From assembly GCF_011421595.1 (NCBI RefSeq), contig NZ_WTLH01000012.1, forward strand, positions 1-54,160: a DNA stretch of 54,160 nt, read 5' to 3'. The stretch comes from Streptomyces sp. YIM 98790 (GTDB lineage: Bacteria > Actinomycetota > Actinomycetes > Streptomycetales > Streptomycetaceae). The notes beneath the pieces were generated by a model. It saw only the letters and a list, made by a program, of their open reading frames with translations, did not search any database and was not told the DNA's origin. This document shows positions 16,628 through 27,149 of this stretch, piece after piece; the first letter of the stretch is position 1, and each line of letters opens with the position of its first letter. The translations under genes and the position numbers were made by a program.

Positions 16628-18793
16628 TCACCCCTCGGCTTCGACCTGGAACGACACGGGTTCTGCCAGTGCCCGTCGGGCGCCCTCCAGGTCCGCCATG
16701 CGCTGGGCGAGGGTTGCCCGGGCGAGGGACGCGGGCAGGGCGTCGGCGAACTTGAGCCCCTTGACGGCACGCTCGTCGATCTCCGGCAGGCACAGACGCT
16801 CGGCGGAATCCGCGACCGCCGTGCGCCACAGCGTGGGTGTCACATCGGCCCGCAGGCGGACCCAGCAGTCGTCGACCCGGTGATGGACGGAGACCGCGGT
16901 GGGCAGCGAAGCCGCGAGAGTGGCGTTGGCGCGGTGGCCGGCCCAGGTCCACCAGCGCACCTCGCCGTCGGCACGCCGGGTGATCACCGTGCCCGCCGGA
17001 TCAACGGTTCCCGCCCGGACGGCGCGCGCCTCGGCAAGGGCGGCGCGGGCACGCCGGGTCAGCCGCACCGGCGGATCGGTGCCGAGCAGGACATCGCGCG
17101 CCGCACGGGTGAGGGCGGACGAGTGGATGCGCGTGGAGCCGAAGGAACTCCACTTGGCGCGCCCGCCGCCCTCGGCCGGTTCCACGAAGCACCGCCGCCG
17201 CCGGAAGTCGATGTAGGTGACGAGCCAGCTCCGTCCGGCCAGCAGCAGCTTGCGCGGGCCCTCGATCTCCTCGGTGAGCAGATCGGGATCGGTGCGCCCG
17301 ATCTCGGTGCGGCCGTTGAGCACGGTGAACTCCGGCGGTGCCGTGAAGACGGCGGTGAGATTCATGAAATGCCGGTGCCCGAAGCGCCGTTCCGCCTCGG
17401 GACCGATGAACAGCAGATCACCGTCCCGGTCCAGGTAACCCTGCTCGACCAGGTGACGCACGACGGGAGCGGCGGTCCGCGGTTCGAAGGGGCTGAGGCC
17501 GTGCCACCATTCCGCCCACAGGGCGTCGCCGACCCGGTGTTCCTGGAGACACAGGGCAAGAAGTTGCTGCGCGACGATGTGCCGCGGCTCCGGAGGCGGC
17601 ACCACGGGCTCGACCCATCCCCGGGACCACTGGAGCAGCAGGGCCGCGGCGGCGAGAAATCCTTCGTCGCTCACGGCGAGAAAGAGGCAGTTGCGGGTGG
17701 CGCCGGGCCGCCGCCCGGTGCGGCCGAGGCGCTGGAGAAAGGAGGCGACGGTAGCCGGGGCGTCGAGCTGAATCACCCGGTCCAGGTCGCCCACGTCGAT
17801 GCCCAGCTCCAGGGTGCTGGTGGAGACGATGACACAGTCGCGTGCCTCGGCGAAGGCCGCCTCGGCACGGCGCCGCTCCGCCACGGAGAGCGAGGCATGC
17901 GACAGGAAGGTGGTGACGCCGCGCAGCCGGAGCTGCTCGCCCAGTTCCTCCACCGCACGGCGGCTCTCGCAGAAGACGAGCCGCTTCTCGCCCCGGTGCA
18001 GGGCGGCGATGACGGTGGCCGCGTTCCCCAGGGAACCCACATAGTCCAGCTCGATGTCCGGCGCGGCATCCGGCGTGCTGCCCGGTGGGCTGCCCGGTGC
18101 GGCGGCACCGGGCGGTACCCCCGGCTCGGGCGCGACGACGCGGGCGGGCCGCCGGCCGTGCCCCGATCCCTGGAGCCAGGCCAGCAGCTCCCCGGGATTG
18201 CCCACGGTCGCGGACAGCCCGACCCGCTGCAGCGGGCGCCCGGCAATCCGCTGCACACGTTCCAGGACCGCCAGCAGGTGCCATCCGCGGTCGTCCCCGG
18301 CGAAGGCGTGGACCTCGTCCACCACCACGCAGTGCAGCCCGGAGAGGAACGCCCGGTGGTCCACGTGGACGCTGACCAGCATCGCCTCCAGCGACTCCGG
18401 CGTGGTCAGCAGCACATCCGGGCGTTCGGTCAGCATCCGGCGGCGCCGGCCCGTGGCGACATCACCGTGCCACACGGCCGCGGTACGGCCCAGCCAGCCG
18501 GTGTAGGTCTCCAGCCGCGCCAGCAGGTTGTTCAGCAGTGCCCGCAGCGGACAGACGTAGAGAAGGGAGGTGCCCTGCCATCCGTGCCGCTCCGCCCGGG
18601 TCAGCAGCGGGAAGACGGCGGCCTCGGTCTTGCCTCCGGCGGTCGGCGCGAGCAGCACCGCGTCCTCGCCCGTCAGCAGCGGCGCGACGGCCTGTTCCTG
18701 CAGCGGGCGCAGGCTGCGCCAGCCCAGCGAGTTCACGATGTGGTGGCCGAGCACGGGGTCCAGCAGGTCGAAGGCCCCGCCCTCACCGGTCAC
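16628..18793 (-). CDS. brxHI: BREX Lhr-like superfamily 2 helicase BrxHI
   Basis: 721 residues from GTG 18793, inside the brxD stop (GTGA). The helicase motifs are in order: I APTAGGKTEAA (near residue 50), Ia PLRALLNNL, TTPESLE, II VVVDEVHAF, III LSATVG, then the RecA-2 motifs FCESRRAVEEL, STSTLELGIDVGDLD and QRLGRTGRR. The C-terminal 300 residues resemble the Lhr winged-helix/beta region. This helicase accompanies PglY/PglZ in BREX type 2 and probably remodels DNA during phage exclusion. It is the last gene of the pglY-pglZ-brxD-brxHI transcript. Confidence 0.9.
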   Translation of the reverse strand: MTGEGGAFDLLDPVLGHHIVNSLGWRSLRPLQEQAVAPLLTGEDAVLLAPTAGGKTEAAVFPLLTRAERHGWQGTSLLYVCPLRALLNNLLARLETYTGWLGRTAAVWHGDVATGRRRRMLTERPDVLLTTPESLEAMLVSVHVDHRAFLSGLHCVVVDEVHAFAGDDRGWHLLAVLERVQRIAGRPLQRVGLSATVGNPGELLAWLQGSGHGRRPARVVAPEPGVPPGAAAPGSPPGSTPDAAPDIELDYVGSLGNAATVIAALHRGEKRLVFCESRRAVEELGEQLRLRGVTTFLSHASLSVAERRRAEAAFAEARDCVIVSTSTLELGIDVGDLDRVIQLDAPATVASFLQRLGRTGRRPGATRNCLFLAVSDEGFLAAAALLLQWSRGWVEPVVPPPEPRHIVAQQLLALCLQEHRVGDALWAEWWHGLSPFEPRTAAPVVRHLVEQGYLDRDGDLLFIGPEAERRFGHRHFMNLTAVFTAPPEFTVLNGRTEIGRTDPDLLTEEIEGPRKLLLAGRSWLVTYIDFRRRRCFVEPAEGGGRAKWSSFGSTRIHSSALTRAARDVLLGTDPPVRLTRRARAALAEARAVRAGTVDPAGTVITRRADGEVRWWTWAGHRANATLAASLPTAVSVHHRVDDCWVRLRADVTPTLWRTAVADSAERLCLPEIDERAVKGLKFADALPASLARATLAQRMADLEGARRALAEPVSFQVEAEG

Positions 18794-20166
18794 GGCAGGT
18801 CCAGCTCGACGCCGTCCGCGCCCGGGGGACCGGCGGAACCCACGGAGCCCGCGGCGCTCATGGCACCGCCCGCCGCGTTGCGCTCCACCTCGCTGAGTTC
18901 GGCGGAGCCCAGGGTGAGGGAGTAGTGGCGCCGGGGGTCGAAATCCTCGAACTCGTCGACCCGGTCCAGCACATCGGCGACCAGCTTGCGCAGATAGACG
19001 CGCGGCGCGACCCCGACCCTGCCGCCGAGCCCGCCCGTGACCGCGGCGGCGAGTTCATCCACGTAGGCGTCGTCGACCCGGGCCGCGACCCGCTCCGGGT
19101 GCCGGGCCGCGCCCTGGTACACCGCACGGACGTTCCGGCCGAGCCTCCCCAGGCCGGGCAGGTCGAAGCCGGGCAGCCGGAGCTGCACGGCACGCGGCGA
19201 GTCGAACCGGGGATCGGTGGTGAAGTCGGTGGCCAGCCGCTGGGCGAGCGGGGCGAGCCGCTGCACGCCCTGCTGCCCGTCGTAGAAGGCCGGAGTGCCG
19301 GTGATGACCAGGAACAGGCCCGGGAAGCGGCCGGCGTCGATCTCGTCGAGAAGCTGGCGCAGCGCGTTGAGGGACTTCTCCCGCACGTCCCCGCGCATCC
19401 GCTGGAGCGTCTCCACCTCGTCCAGCACCAGCAGCAGACCCGGGTGTCCGCAGTCGCGTCCCACGGTGAGCAGCCCCTGCAGGAAGCCGAGGGCCCCGAA
19501 GTGGTCCAGATCGCCCCGCACCCCGGCGGCCCGCCGTGCGGAGGCGGCCACCGACCGCTGCCCGCCCAGCCAGGCGATCAACGCTTCGGCGGTGGCGCCG
19601 TCTCCGTCGGCCACCGCCCGCCGGTAGCCGCGCAGGGCGGCGGAGAAGGCGGGGGTGGTGCGGGCGACCTCGGCGAGCCGCCGCTCCATCAGCTCCTCCA
19701 CCGCCGCGGCCAGCGCCGCCTCGTCACCGTCCGCCACCTCACCCGCGTCGAGGATGTCCTCCTCCAGGGTGTAGAACCAGGAGTCCACCACGGCACGCAG
19801 CGCGGAGGGCGGGTGCGTGGCGGTGGTGAGCCGCTCGGCAAGCCGCCGGTACACGGTCTCCAGCCGGTGCAGCGGGGTCTCGGTCTCCGAGATCTGCACC
19901 TCGCTGACGGCCAGCCCGGTGCGTTTGGCGCGCTCGGCCAGCCAGCGGGCGAAGAAGGTCTTGCCGGAGCCGTACTCGCCCCGTACAGCACGGAACGCGG
20001 AGCCGCCCCGGGCCACGGTGGCCAGGTCGTCGTCCAGCGCGGCGGCGAAGCGTTCCATGCCGACGGCAAACAGGTCCAGGCCCGAGCGGGGCACGGTTCC
20101 CCGCCGCAGGGCGTCGATCACATCACGGCGACGGGCGGCACTGATGTCGCGGGCGGGTGTGGTCAT
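18790..20166 (-). CDS. brxD: BREX ATP-binding protein BrxD
   Basis: 458 residues from ATG 20166, overlapping the pglZ stop by 4 bases. It is an AAA-type ATPase: Walker A RGEYGSGKTFFARWLAERA (near residue 65), Walker B LLLVLDEVETLQRM, sensor-like FLVITGTPAFYDG. It begins with a short helical segment (ARRRDVIDALRRGTVP) typical of BrxC/BrxD proteins. In BREX type 2 BrxD travels with BrxHI; its mechanism is not established. All nucleotide-binding residues are present. Confidence 0.9.
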   Translation of the reverse strand: MTTPARDISAARRRDVIDALRRGTVPRSGLDLFAVGMERFAAALDDDLATVARGGSAFRAVRGEYGSGKTFFARWLAERAKRTGLAVSEVQISETETPLHRLETVYRRLAERLTTATHPPSALRAVVDSWFYTLEEDILDAGEVADGDEAALAAAVEELMERRLAEVARTTPAFSAALRGYRRAVADGDGATAEALIAWLGGQRSVAASARRAAGVRGDLDHFGALGFLQGLLTVGRDCGHPGLLLVLDEVETLQRMRGDVREKSLNALRQLLDEIDAGRFPGLFLVITGTPAFYDGQQGVQRLAPLAQRLATDFTTDPRFDSPRAVQLRLPGFDLPGLGRLGRNVRAVYQGAARHPERVAARVDDAYVDELAAAVTGGLGGRVGVAPRVYLRKLVADVLDRVDEFEDFDPRRHYSLTLGSAELSEVERNAAGGAMSAAGSVGSAGPPGADGVELDLP

Positions 20167-22949
20167 GACCGGTCCGCCAGGAACTGCTGCTCCAGAAGAG
20201 CCTTGTTGAGCTGGACGGTGTGCCCGGAGTCGACGAGGCCGAGCACCGGGTAGCCGTCGATGTTGAGCAGCCGCTCCAGCACGGTGGCGAACCGCTCCGG
20301 ATTGCGCTGCGACTTGCCGGTCGCGGCCTGGGCCGCCGCGGCGACCGCTCCGGGGGACAGCTTGCCCCCGGCGTCCAGCAGGGCGTCGATGACGGCCGCC
20401 ACGGCCTTCTCGGTCGGGGCGTGCCGCACGAACTCCCGCTGGGCGCGGAACTGCGCGGTCTGCACCACGCGTTCGCCCGTCGTGCCCAGGCCGGGCAGCA
20501 TGAAGATGCCCTCACCGTGCTGCGCCGGACGCTTCCGGCCGCCGCCCGCGGCGGCCACCACCGGCGCGGCCGTCGTCGGCGCCGCCACCGGTGCCGTCGT
20601 CGGCGCTGCTGCCGGGGAGGCCCCGTCCGCCGGGCCGCCGCGCCACCAGGCCGGCGCGGTCCGCTCGCGCGGAAGGAGGGTCCAGTTCTGCGGAATCAGA
20701 TCGGCGGAGGGCACCAGCCCGATCACCGGGACCGTGACCTCGGCCAGCGAGGCGCCACCGTGGTACCCCGCCTGGCGGGCGGTGTAGCGCAGATCGTCCC
20801 GCCATGCGGCGGTCAGGGCGGTGGGCCTGCCGTCCGCCGCCAGCACGCGCGGCCCGGCCAGGGCCACCTCTCCGGCCCCGGGCGCACCGGTGCGCCAGCG
20901 CGCGGACTCGGCGCCGGGCACATCGGCGGGCCGGTGGCCGTGCGGCGTGCGGTCCACCACATGCCCGTGGTCGGAGACCAGCAGCACCGGCCGGCCGTAG
21001 TCACGGGCCGCGTTCATCAGGTCGGGCAGCTTGGCCACATCCCGCAGCCGCCAGTGTGTGCGGCTGCCCTCCCGGCCGCTGGCCAGCGAGTTGTCGATGG
21101 TGTTGAGCACCACCCCGACGACCTGATCACCGGCCAGGGCGTCGAGCAGCGCGGGGGCGAGGCGGTGGCCGGGACCGCCCTCATAGCCGCCCTTGTGGAA
21201 CAGCGCAGCGCTGCGATGGCGCTTCTTCCAGAAGGCCGCGAACCCGGCCTGCTCCGCCGACTGCCCGCCGGCCGTGGCCGCCCCGCTCAGCAGGGACGCC
21301 CTGCTGATCCGGGTGACCGTGGGCAGCATGGATACGGCGGCCAGCCGGCCGGGCACCCCGCCCTGCCCCGTCTTCGGCACGATCTCGGTCCACACCCGGC
21401 GGTCGAGTCCGTCGGCGAGCTGCACCGCCACCTCCGCGCTCATGCCGTCCAGCACCAGAATCAGCGGCCGGGAGTCCTTGGCGGCGAGCGGCGCGGCTGC
21501 CTTTTCCAGCACGTCCTCGATCAGCAGCGCCCCGGAGGGGGCCTGCTGGGAGGCGCCCTCGGCCCACACCGCCAGCCGCTCGGCGAACTGCTCGTCCAGC
21601 AGGCTGCGGCGTTGGCGGACCGCTCCTATCAGCCTCTCGTACGCGTGGCCCACCGCCTGATCGCGCCCGGCGTCCCCCTCGGTCAGCACGCTGACGGCCC
21701 GGTCCGCCCAGCCCCAGGACGCCAGATGTTCCCGCACCCCCTGTGCCACGGACGTCACCTGCGGCACCGGCCCGGCGAGCCAGCGCACCAGCCGCACCGC
21801 GGCGCGCGCCGCGGCCGTGGACTCGGCGTGCAGCTCGGCCAACTGGTGCTCGGTGACCCGGCGCAGCGCCGCCTCCGCGGCGGCCGGCTCGCGGCTGTCC
21901 AGGGCGTCGGCGAGCGCGTGCAGCCGGGCCCGGTAGCCGGACGGCAGCATCCGGTCGCCGCTGAGCGGCCCGGACAGATGCGCCTCCTGGGCAAGCCGGT
22001 CCGCCCGGTCCAGCACGGCCAGCACCCGGTCGCGGGCCTCCTCGCTGTGCTGTCCCGCGCCTTCGGCCTGTGCGATCCACCGGCTCAGCACCCCGTCCGC
22101 TGCCTCGGCGAACGGCGGCAGCCGGTCGTAGGACTCCAGGGCCTGCCCGAACAGGGCGCCCAGACCGAACCCGGCCGCGTTTCCCGCGTCCGCATGCAGC
22201 ACGGCCGTGGCCAGCGCCCCCAGCGGCAGCGCGTCGCCGCCGCGGCCGGCGGCGGCCAGCGCGAGCAGCGTCGGGGCGGACAGCCCCACCGCCTCGGCCA
22301 GCCACCCGGTCAGGCCCTCCCGCTGGGCGGCGGGCAGGGCCGCGAACGCGGCAGGACCGGCAGAGGTGCGGGTCCAGGAGAACAGCCGGTCGGCGTCCAG
22401 GTCCAGGGTGTCGGCGGTGACGTCGCCCAGCCCCAGCCGGGCGGAGAGCAGCGCCCGCACGGCGTGGTCCCGGGTGACCACGGTGCCCGACCGGGGCCAG
22501 CCGCCGGGCGGCTCGGTGTCCAGGATGGCGTCGAGCAGCCAGGTCTCGCCCACCATCCGCGGGTCCAGGTCGGCAGCCCCGAACAGCTGCTTGACGATGT
22601 CCGCCCGGTCCACCCCGACCGGACGGCCGCGCATTGCCTGGGCCCGCAGATCCCAGCCGATCTGGTCGGCGGGCACCCGCCCGGTGACCACGAGAATCCG
22701 CTCCTCGCCCGCCTCCGCCGGCTCGGCCAGGTGCCGCTGCCAGGCGTCGGCGATGCCGAGTGCGGAGTCCTGGTCCGTGACGCGGACCCGGTGCATCCGC
22801 CCGTCCGCGCGGAGGGTGAACTCGCCGCAGTGGCCCGACTCCTCATGCACGGCGTCGACCAGCAGCAGCCGCCGCCCCTCGGCGTTCATCAGCTCCGTTT
22901 CCAGCAGCGCTTCGATGACGCGCCGGCCGACCACCGGACGCGGCGCCAT
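20163..22949 (-). CDS. pglZ: BREX-2 phosphatase-like protein PglZ
   Basis: 928 residues from ATG 22949, which shares a base with the pglY stop (TGATG). The central and C-terminal regions carry alkaline-phosphatase-superfamily motifs of PglZ: LILVLDGMSAEVAVQLAD (metal-binding Asp), the GGxxAxxFW-like segment AAFWKKRH, VVGVVLNTIDNSL, and VLLVSDHGHVVDR. A Pro/Ala-rich linker precedes the final helical domain (about 820-928). PglZ is the hallmark of BREX and is needed for both host methylation and phage exclusion in studied systems. Length and neighbours fit type 2. Confidence 0.93.
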   Translation of the reverse strand: MAPRPVVGRRVIEALLETELMNAEGRRLLLVDAVHEESGHCGEFTLRADGRMHRVRVTDQDSALGIADAWQRHLAEPAEAGEERILVVTGRVPADQIGWDLRAQAMRGRPVGVDRADIVKQLFGAADLDPRMVGETWLLDAILDTEPPGGWPRSGTVVTRDHAVRALLSARLGLGDVTADTLDLDADRLFSWTRTSAGPAAFAALPAAQREGLTGWLAEAVGLSAPTLLALAAAGRGGDALPLGALATAVLHADAGNAAGFGLGALFGQALESYDRLPPFAEAADGVLSRWIAQAEGAGQHSEEARDRVLAVLDRADRLAQEAHLSGPLSGDRMLPSGYRARLHALADALDSREPAAAEAALRRVTEHQLAELHAESTAAARAAVRLVRWLAGPVPQVTSVAQGVREHLASWGWADRAVSVLTEGDAGRDQAVGHAYERLIGAVRQRRSLLDEQFAERLAVWAEGASQQAPSGALLIEDVLEKAAAPLAAKDSRPLILVLDGMSAEVAVQLADGLDRRVWTEIVPKTGQGGVPGRLAAVSMLPTVTRISRASLLSGAATAGGQSAEQAGFAAFWKKRHRSAALFHKGGYEGGPGHRLAPALLDALAGDQVVGVVLNTIDNSLASGREGSRTHWRLRDVAKLPDLMNAARDYGRPVLLVSDHGHVVDRTPHGHRPADVPGAESARWRTGAPGAGEVALAGPRVLAADGRPTALTAAWRDDLRYTARQAGYHGGASLAEVTVPVIGLVPSADLIPQNWTLLPRERTAPAWWRGGPADGASPAAAPTTAPVAAPTTAAPVVAAAGGGRKRPAQHGEGIFMLPGLGTTGERVVQTAQFRAQREFVRHAPTEKAVAAVIDALLDAGGKLSPGAVAAAAQAATGKSQRNPERFATVLERLLNIDGYPVLGLVDSGHTVQLNKALLEQQFLADRS

Positions 22950-25900
22950 CAGGTCTCCTCCCGGTCGGTCGCGAGGCCGGCCTCGAGGGAGCCGGTGTTC
23001 CCGCCGTCCCCGCCCGTCGGCACCGCACCCCAGGAGACCTCCACGGCCACCCCGGGATGGGCGGCGAGGAACGCACTGATCTCGCCCTGCACCGCGGCCA
23101 GCTCGGCTGCCAGGAGCGATTCGGCCTCGGTAAGCCCGCCCTCCGCGGCACCCGGCCGGATCACCCGGCGACGCCCGCCGGCCGGGCCCGCCCCGGACCG
23201 CGGCGTGCCGCCCCAGCCGTCCCCCTCCCCGTAGCCGTTGCCGCCGGCCGGGCCGGGCCGGTGCCCGGCGCCGGGTTCCGGACTCCGGGCCGGAAGCACC
23301 GGGTCGGCGTGCTCGCCGAGCGAGACGCCATCGGCACCGGCCTCCCGTGCCGGTGTCGGAACCAGCGGGGCGGCCCGCTCCACCCTCAGCGCCGCGTTGA
23401 CGATCTCCATGCCGGTCTCCCGGATCGTGCCCAGCACGGGTGCCAGCGCACGTTCGTTCTCCGGGGCACGCGCCGTCCGCCGCACCTGGCCGAGCAGCCG
23501 CCGGGCCCGGTCCCCCACGCTGTCGTCCCGGCCGGCCAGGCCCCGGACGCTGCGCAGCATCTGCCAGTCCGCGTCGTCCAGCGCCTCCAGCACCGCGGGC
23601 GCCGAGGAGAGAGTGGTGGCCAGCACCTTGTCCTCGACCGTCCGGGGCGCCGCCGCCAGCGCCCGCACCAGGGCCGTGTTGTCAGTGCGGTGCCGGGTCA
23701 GGCGGGCGAGCAGTGCCGCGGCGTCGCGCAGCAGGGCCAGACGCGGGGCAGACCCGTCCGCACCCCCACGGCCGTCGCCACGGCCGCCAACATGAACGTC
23801 GTCATCTGCCCCGTCGAGGCCGAGCAGGGCCGCGTGGCGCTCCAGCGCGGCGCGGATGCCCACCACGGCCGGCTCGCACTGCTCGGCACGCAGCCGCACC
23901 TGCTGGGCGAGCCCGTTGACGTTGCGGGCGAACAGCGCCGGCTGCGAGCGGATGCCGAACAGCTGGGCCGCGCGCTCGCGGGCGGTCGCGTACTCCTCCT
24001 CGGCCGGCATGGGCTGCGAGCGCAGCGCCCAGCCCGGCCCGATGGCGTTCAGATCGGGCGCCGCCACATCCGGGCTGGAGTGCAGCACCCAGGCACGGTC
24101 GTCCAGCAGGGCGTAGACGGCGATCAGCAGGTTGGCGGTCAGCTTGTCCAGCCCGGTCCAGCCGATGTCGCCGGCGATCCAGCCGCGGATGTCCTCCACC
24201 GCCAGGTCCCCGGTCTCGCCGTGCCTGGCGGCGGCCTGGTTGATACGGGTGCGCCAGTCGCTGCGCAGCACCAGCGGACCGTCGTGCACCGTGCCGATCT
24301 CCATCGGCTCGACGATCCGCTTGACCTGGCGGAGCTGGTGGCTCTCCACCTCCACTCGACCGCCACCGTCCACGGCCCGGGTGACCCACTCCAGCGCGGT
24401 CCGCAGCTCCGCGGGCGTGACCGCCTTGAGCTGTCCCTTCGCGTCCGGGCCGAAGTCGGGGTGCTTGGGGTGCACGGCCGAGAACAGGCCGTCGGCCAGG
24501 TGCACCGCGTTGTCCAGGAACGACTTGCCGGCCTGCGGCTGCGGGCGCGGGAACTCCGGCTGGAGGGACAGCAGGTGCCGACCTTCGGTGACCTCCACGG
24601 CCACCGACCCGTCCTGCACGGCGGCGATCCCGTACACCTCGCCCAGGGCATCGGTGAGGATCTTGGTCAGGGTGTCACGGCCGAATTCGAGCTGGCGGCG
24701 GATCTTCACCCGGTCGTCGGGCGGGAAGTTCCCGGTGTAGTCGGCGAGCCGGTCCCGCTCCAGCAGGAAGTTGATCCGCATCAGCCGGCCGAGCTGGGCG
24801 TTGCGCTGCTCGGAGAAGAAGTGCGGCAGCCAGACCAGGGTCTGGGACACCTGCCCGCTGGTACGGAGCTGCTCCACCCGCTGGAAGTCGTCGCTGGGGA
24901 AGGCGTCGCTGTCGTCGAAGGGGTAGTCCAGCACGAAGCGGATATTGCCCGGGGCGGACACGGCGAACTGCTCGTCGGGCAGGCTGGACCGGTCACGGAC
25001 ATTGCCGAACACGAACTCCGCGGTGCGCCGGGTGCCGCGCCAGACGATCTCCCGCTCCGAGACGAACTGGGTGTCCGTGACGCCGAACGCCGCCCACAGC
25101 CGGTCCCGGATCCACAGGCGGCGCACGCCCGCCTTGTCCTCCTCGGCAACGGCGTCCAGCAGCGGCTCGATGTCGAGGTCGGTGAGGTGCAGCGAGAACA
25201 CCGGGTCGGCCTCGCCGTCGGCCCGCACCTCGGTGGGGAACTCCGCCTGCAGCTCCCGCATCCGGCGGATCACCACATGCCCCGCGGGCACCGTCCGGGA
25301 CCGCACCGAACCGTGGTTCAGCGCGGCCAGCCGGGCGCCGGTCAGCCGCCGCAGCGCCGGCACATCCGGGGCCAGCGCGCCGAGCAGCAGCGTCTTGACG
25401 AACAGGTCGTCCGCCAGGAAGTCGGGGTGGGACTCGGAGCGGTACTTGGCCAGCAGCCAGGCGCGGGCCTTGGTGTAGAAGCGCTGCGCCGCCTCGGAGT
25501 CGTTGTGCAGCCGGTCGGTGAAGGCGGCTCCGGTGCCGTCCACCAGCACGTCCCACAGGTCGCCGAGCGGGATGAGCCGGCCGACCCTGGTGTCCGCGTT
25601 CTTCTCCAGGAGCTGCTGCACCAGCTTCAGGCCGGTGCGCTCGCGCTGCAGCGCGCCGGAGAGCGCGACCAGCACGTTCAGCAGGGCCGGCGAGAGCGGG
25701 TAGACCGCCCGGAAGTCGGCCCAGCCGGCGTGCGTGGCGCCCTCGCCGTCCAGCAGGACGTCCTTGACCTGCTGCTGGAACTTCTCCGCGCCCGCGAAGG
25801 CCGACTCAAGAGCCTGCTCCCGGCCGGGGCGGGGCTTGAGCACCCGCTCCTTGATGATCTCCGGCAGGTTGCGGTCCTCCAGGTTGATCAGGGTGAACCG

Positions 25901-27019
25901 CTCCTCCAGGTACTCCAGCGCCTTTTCCATGTTCTTGACGTCGGAGCCGAGGATGTCCGCGCCGATGAGCTGGGACAGATCCCGCTGCCGGGAGACGAAG
26001 GAGATGACCGGCACCGGGCGGTCTGCCTCGCCCGACTCGATCAGCTTGACCAGCTTCATGATCTCGTCGTTGACGAAGGTCCGGTCCCGCATGTGCGCCT
26101 GGAGCCACAGGATCAGCTCGTCCAGGAACAGCACCAGGCCGTCGTAGCCCAGGGACGCGGCGTGCCGGCTCATGGCGGCCAGGCCGTTCTCCAGCGGCAC
26201 ATAGGCCGCGGCGTCGCCGCGCACGCTGTTCGCGTAGGACTTCATGGGGCCGCTGACCAGCGCGGAGACCAGCCGGTCGCGCAGCGGGTCGCCGGCGGGC
26301 GCGGCAAAGGCGCGGTCCAGGTCCTCGGCGGACCAGGACACCGCCTCCACCCAGCCGATCGGCCGCAGCTCGTCCAGCTCGTCCAGCTCGTCGCCGGAGC
26401 CGGCCGAGGAGGCGGCGGCGCTCGCCGTGTTCGCGGTGCTCGCGACATTCGCGGCGGCGTTCAGCAGGCGGGTGAACGCCTCGTCGCCGAGCTGCTCGCG
26501 CAGGCCACGGGCGTCGGCGAGCATGGCATCGGACCGGAAGACGGGAGGGGTGGGTGCGTCGGGGTGCAGCTTGCGGACGGTGGAGACATAGCCGCCGAGC
26601 AGCGCCGAGTCCAGGTTGGCCGCTCCCACCAGGTGGTAGGGCACCATGAGGAACCGCTTGCCGGGCAGCCAGTCCTGGTGCTCGGCGATCACCTCGCGCA
26701 GCCGGGGCTTGCCGAGCACCGCGGGTTCCCCGTTCAGGACCGCGTGCAGCACGGAGAGGAAGTGGCTCTTACCGGACCCGAAGGAGCCGTGCAGATAGGC
26801 GGCGTAGGACGCCCCCTTGCGGAGGGAGCCGCGCACCATGCCGAGCGCCGCCGAGAACTGGTCGGCGAGCTGGGGAGTGACCACATACTCCTCGATGCGC
26901 CGGCCGAGCTCGTCGGCGGAGCCGAAGCCGCCGGACAGCTCGACCTTGAAGTCTCCCGCGCGCATGTCCTCCTTGATGTCGAGGACATCCCTGAGCACCA
27001 TGCCGTCGCCGACCGCCAT
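22949..27019 (-). CDS. pglY: BREX-2 ATPase PglY
   Basis: 1356 residues from ATG 27019 (GGGAGTGAG upstream); ATG 27001 gives the more usual PglY beginning MVLRDVLDIKEDM, so the start is uncertain by six residues. Walker A is HGSFGSGKSHFLSVLHAVL near residue 80; LVLFLDELILWLQAHM (about 290) is Walker B. The long remainder is helical and ends in a Gly-rich linker and a short coiled coil (TEAESLLAAELAAVQGEIS). PglY is the type 2 counterpart of BrxC. First gene of the four-gene transcript. Confidence 0.93.
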   Translation of the reverse strand: MAVGDGMVLRDVLDIKEDMRAGDFKVELSGGFGSADELGRRIEEYVVTPQLADQFSAALGMVRGSLRKGASYAAYLHGSFGSGKSHFLSVLHAVLNGEPAVLGKPRLREVIAEHQDWLPGKRFLMVPYHLVGAANLDSALLGGYVSTVRKLHPDAPTPPVFRSDAMLADARGLREQLGDEAFTRLLNAAANVASTANTASAAASSAGSGDELDELDELRPIGWVEAVSWSAEDLDRAFAAPAGDPLRDRLVSALVSGPMKSYANSVRGDAAAYVPLENGLAAMSRHAASLGYDGLVLFLDELILWLQAHMRDRTFVNDEIMKLVKLIESGEADRPVPVISFVSRQRDLSQLIGADILGSDVKNMEKALEYLEERFTLINLEDRNLPEIIKERVLKPRPGREQALESAFAGAEKFQQQVKDVLLDGEGATHAGWADFRAVYPLSPALLNVLVALSGALQRERTGLKLVQQLLEKNADTRVGRLIPLGDLWDVLVDGTGAAFTDRLHNDSEAAQRFYTKARAWLLAKYRSESHPDFLADDLFVKTLLLGALAPDVPALRRLTGARLAALNHGSVRSRTVPAGHVVIRRMRELQAEFPTEVRADGEADPVFSLHLTDLDIEPLLDAVAEEDKAGVRRLWIRDRLWAAFGVTDTQFVSEREIVWRGTRRTAEFVFGNVRDRSSLPDEQFAVSAPGNIRFVLDYPFDDSDAFPSDDFQRVEQLRTSGQVSQTLVWLPHFFSEQRNAQLGRLMRINFLLERDRLADYTGNFPPDDRVKIRRQLEFGRDTLTKILTDALGEVYGIAAVQDGSVAVEVTEGRHLLSLQPEFPRPQPQAGKSFLDNAVHLADGLFSAVHPKHPDFGPDAKGQLKAVTPAELRTALEWVTRAVDGGGRVEVESHQLRQVKRIVEPMEIGTVHDGPLVLRSDWRTRINQAAARHGETGDLAVEDIRGWIAGDIGWTGLDKLTANLLIAVYALLDDRAWVLHSSPDVAAPDLNAIGPGWALRSQPMPAEEEYATARERAAQLFGIRSQPALFARNVNGLAQQVRLRAEQCEPAVVGIRAALERHAALLGLDGADDDVHVGGRGDGRGGADGSAPRLALLRDAAALLARLTRHRTDNTALVRALAAAPRTVEDKVLATTLSSAPAVLEALDDADWQMLRSVRGLAGRDDSVGDRARRLLGQVRRTARAPENERALAPVLGTIRETGMEIVNAALRVERAAPLVPTPAREAGADGVSLGEHADPVLPARSPEPGAGHRPGPAGGNGYGEGDGWGGTPRSGAGPAGGRRRVIRPGAAEGGLTEAESLLAAELAAVQGEISAFLAAHPGVAVEVSWGAVPTGGDGGNTGSLEAGLATDREET

Positions 27020-27149
27020 GTGCCTGTCTCACTCCCCGTCGCCTCGGGACCTGCCGTCACGGGCCGCCCGCCCGTGCCACGGGCACCGCGCCACCCGCGG
27101 CATCCCATCCTGCCAGCATGCGCCGACGGCGGTCCGCCCGTGACGTCAT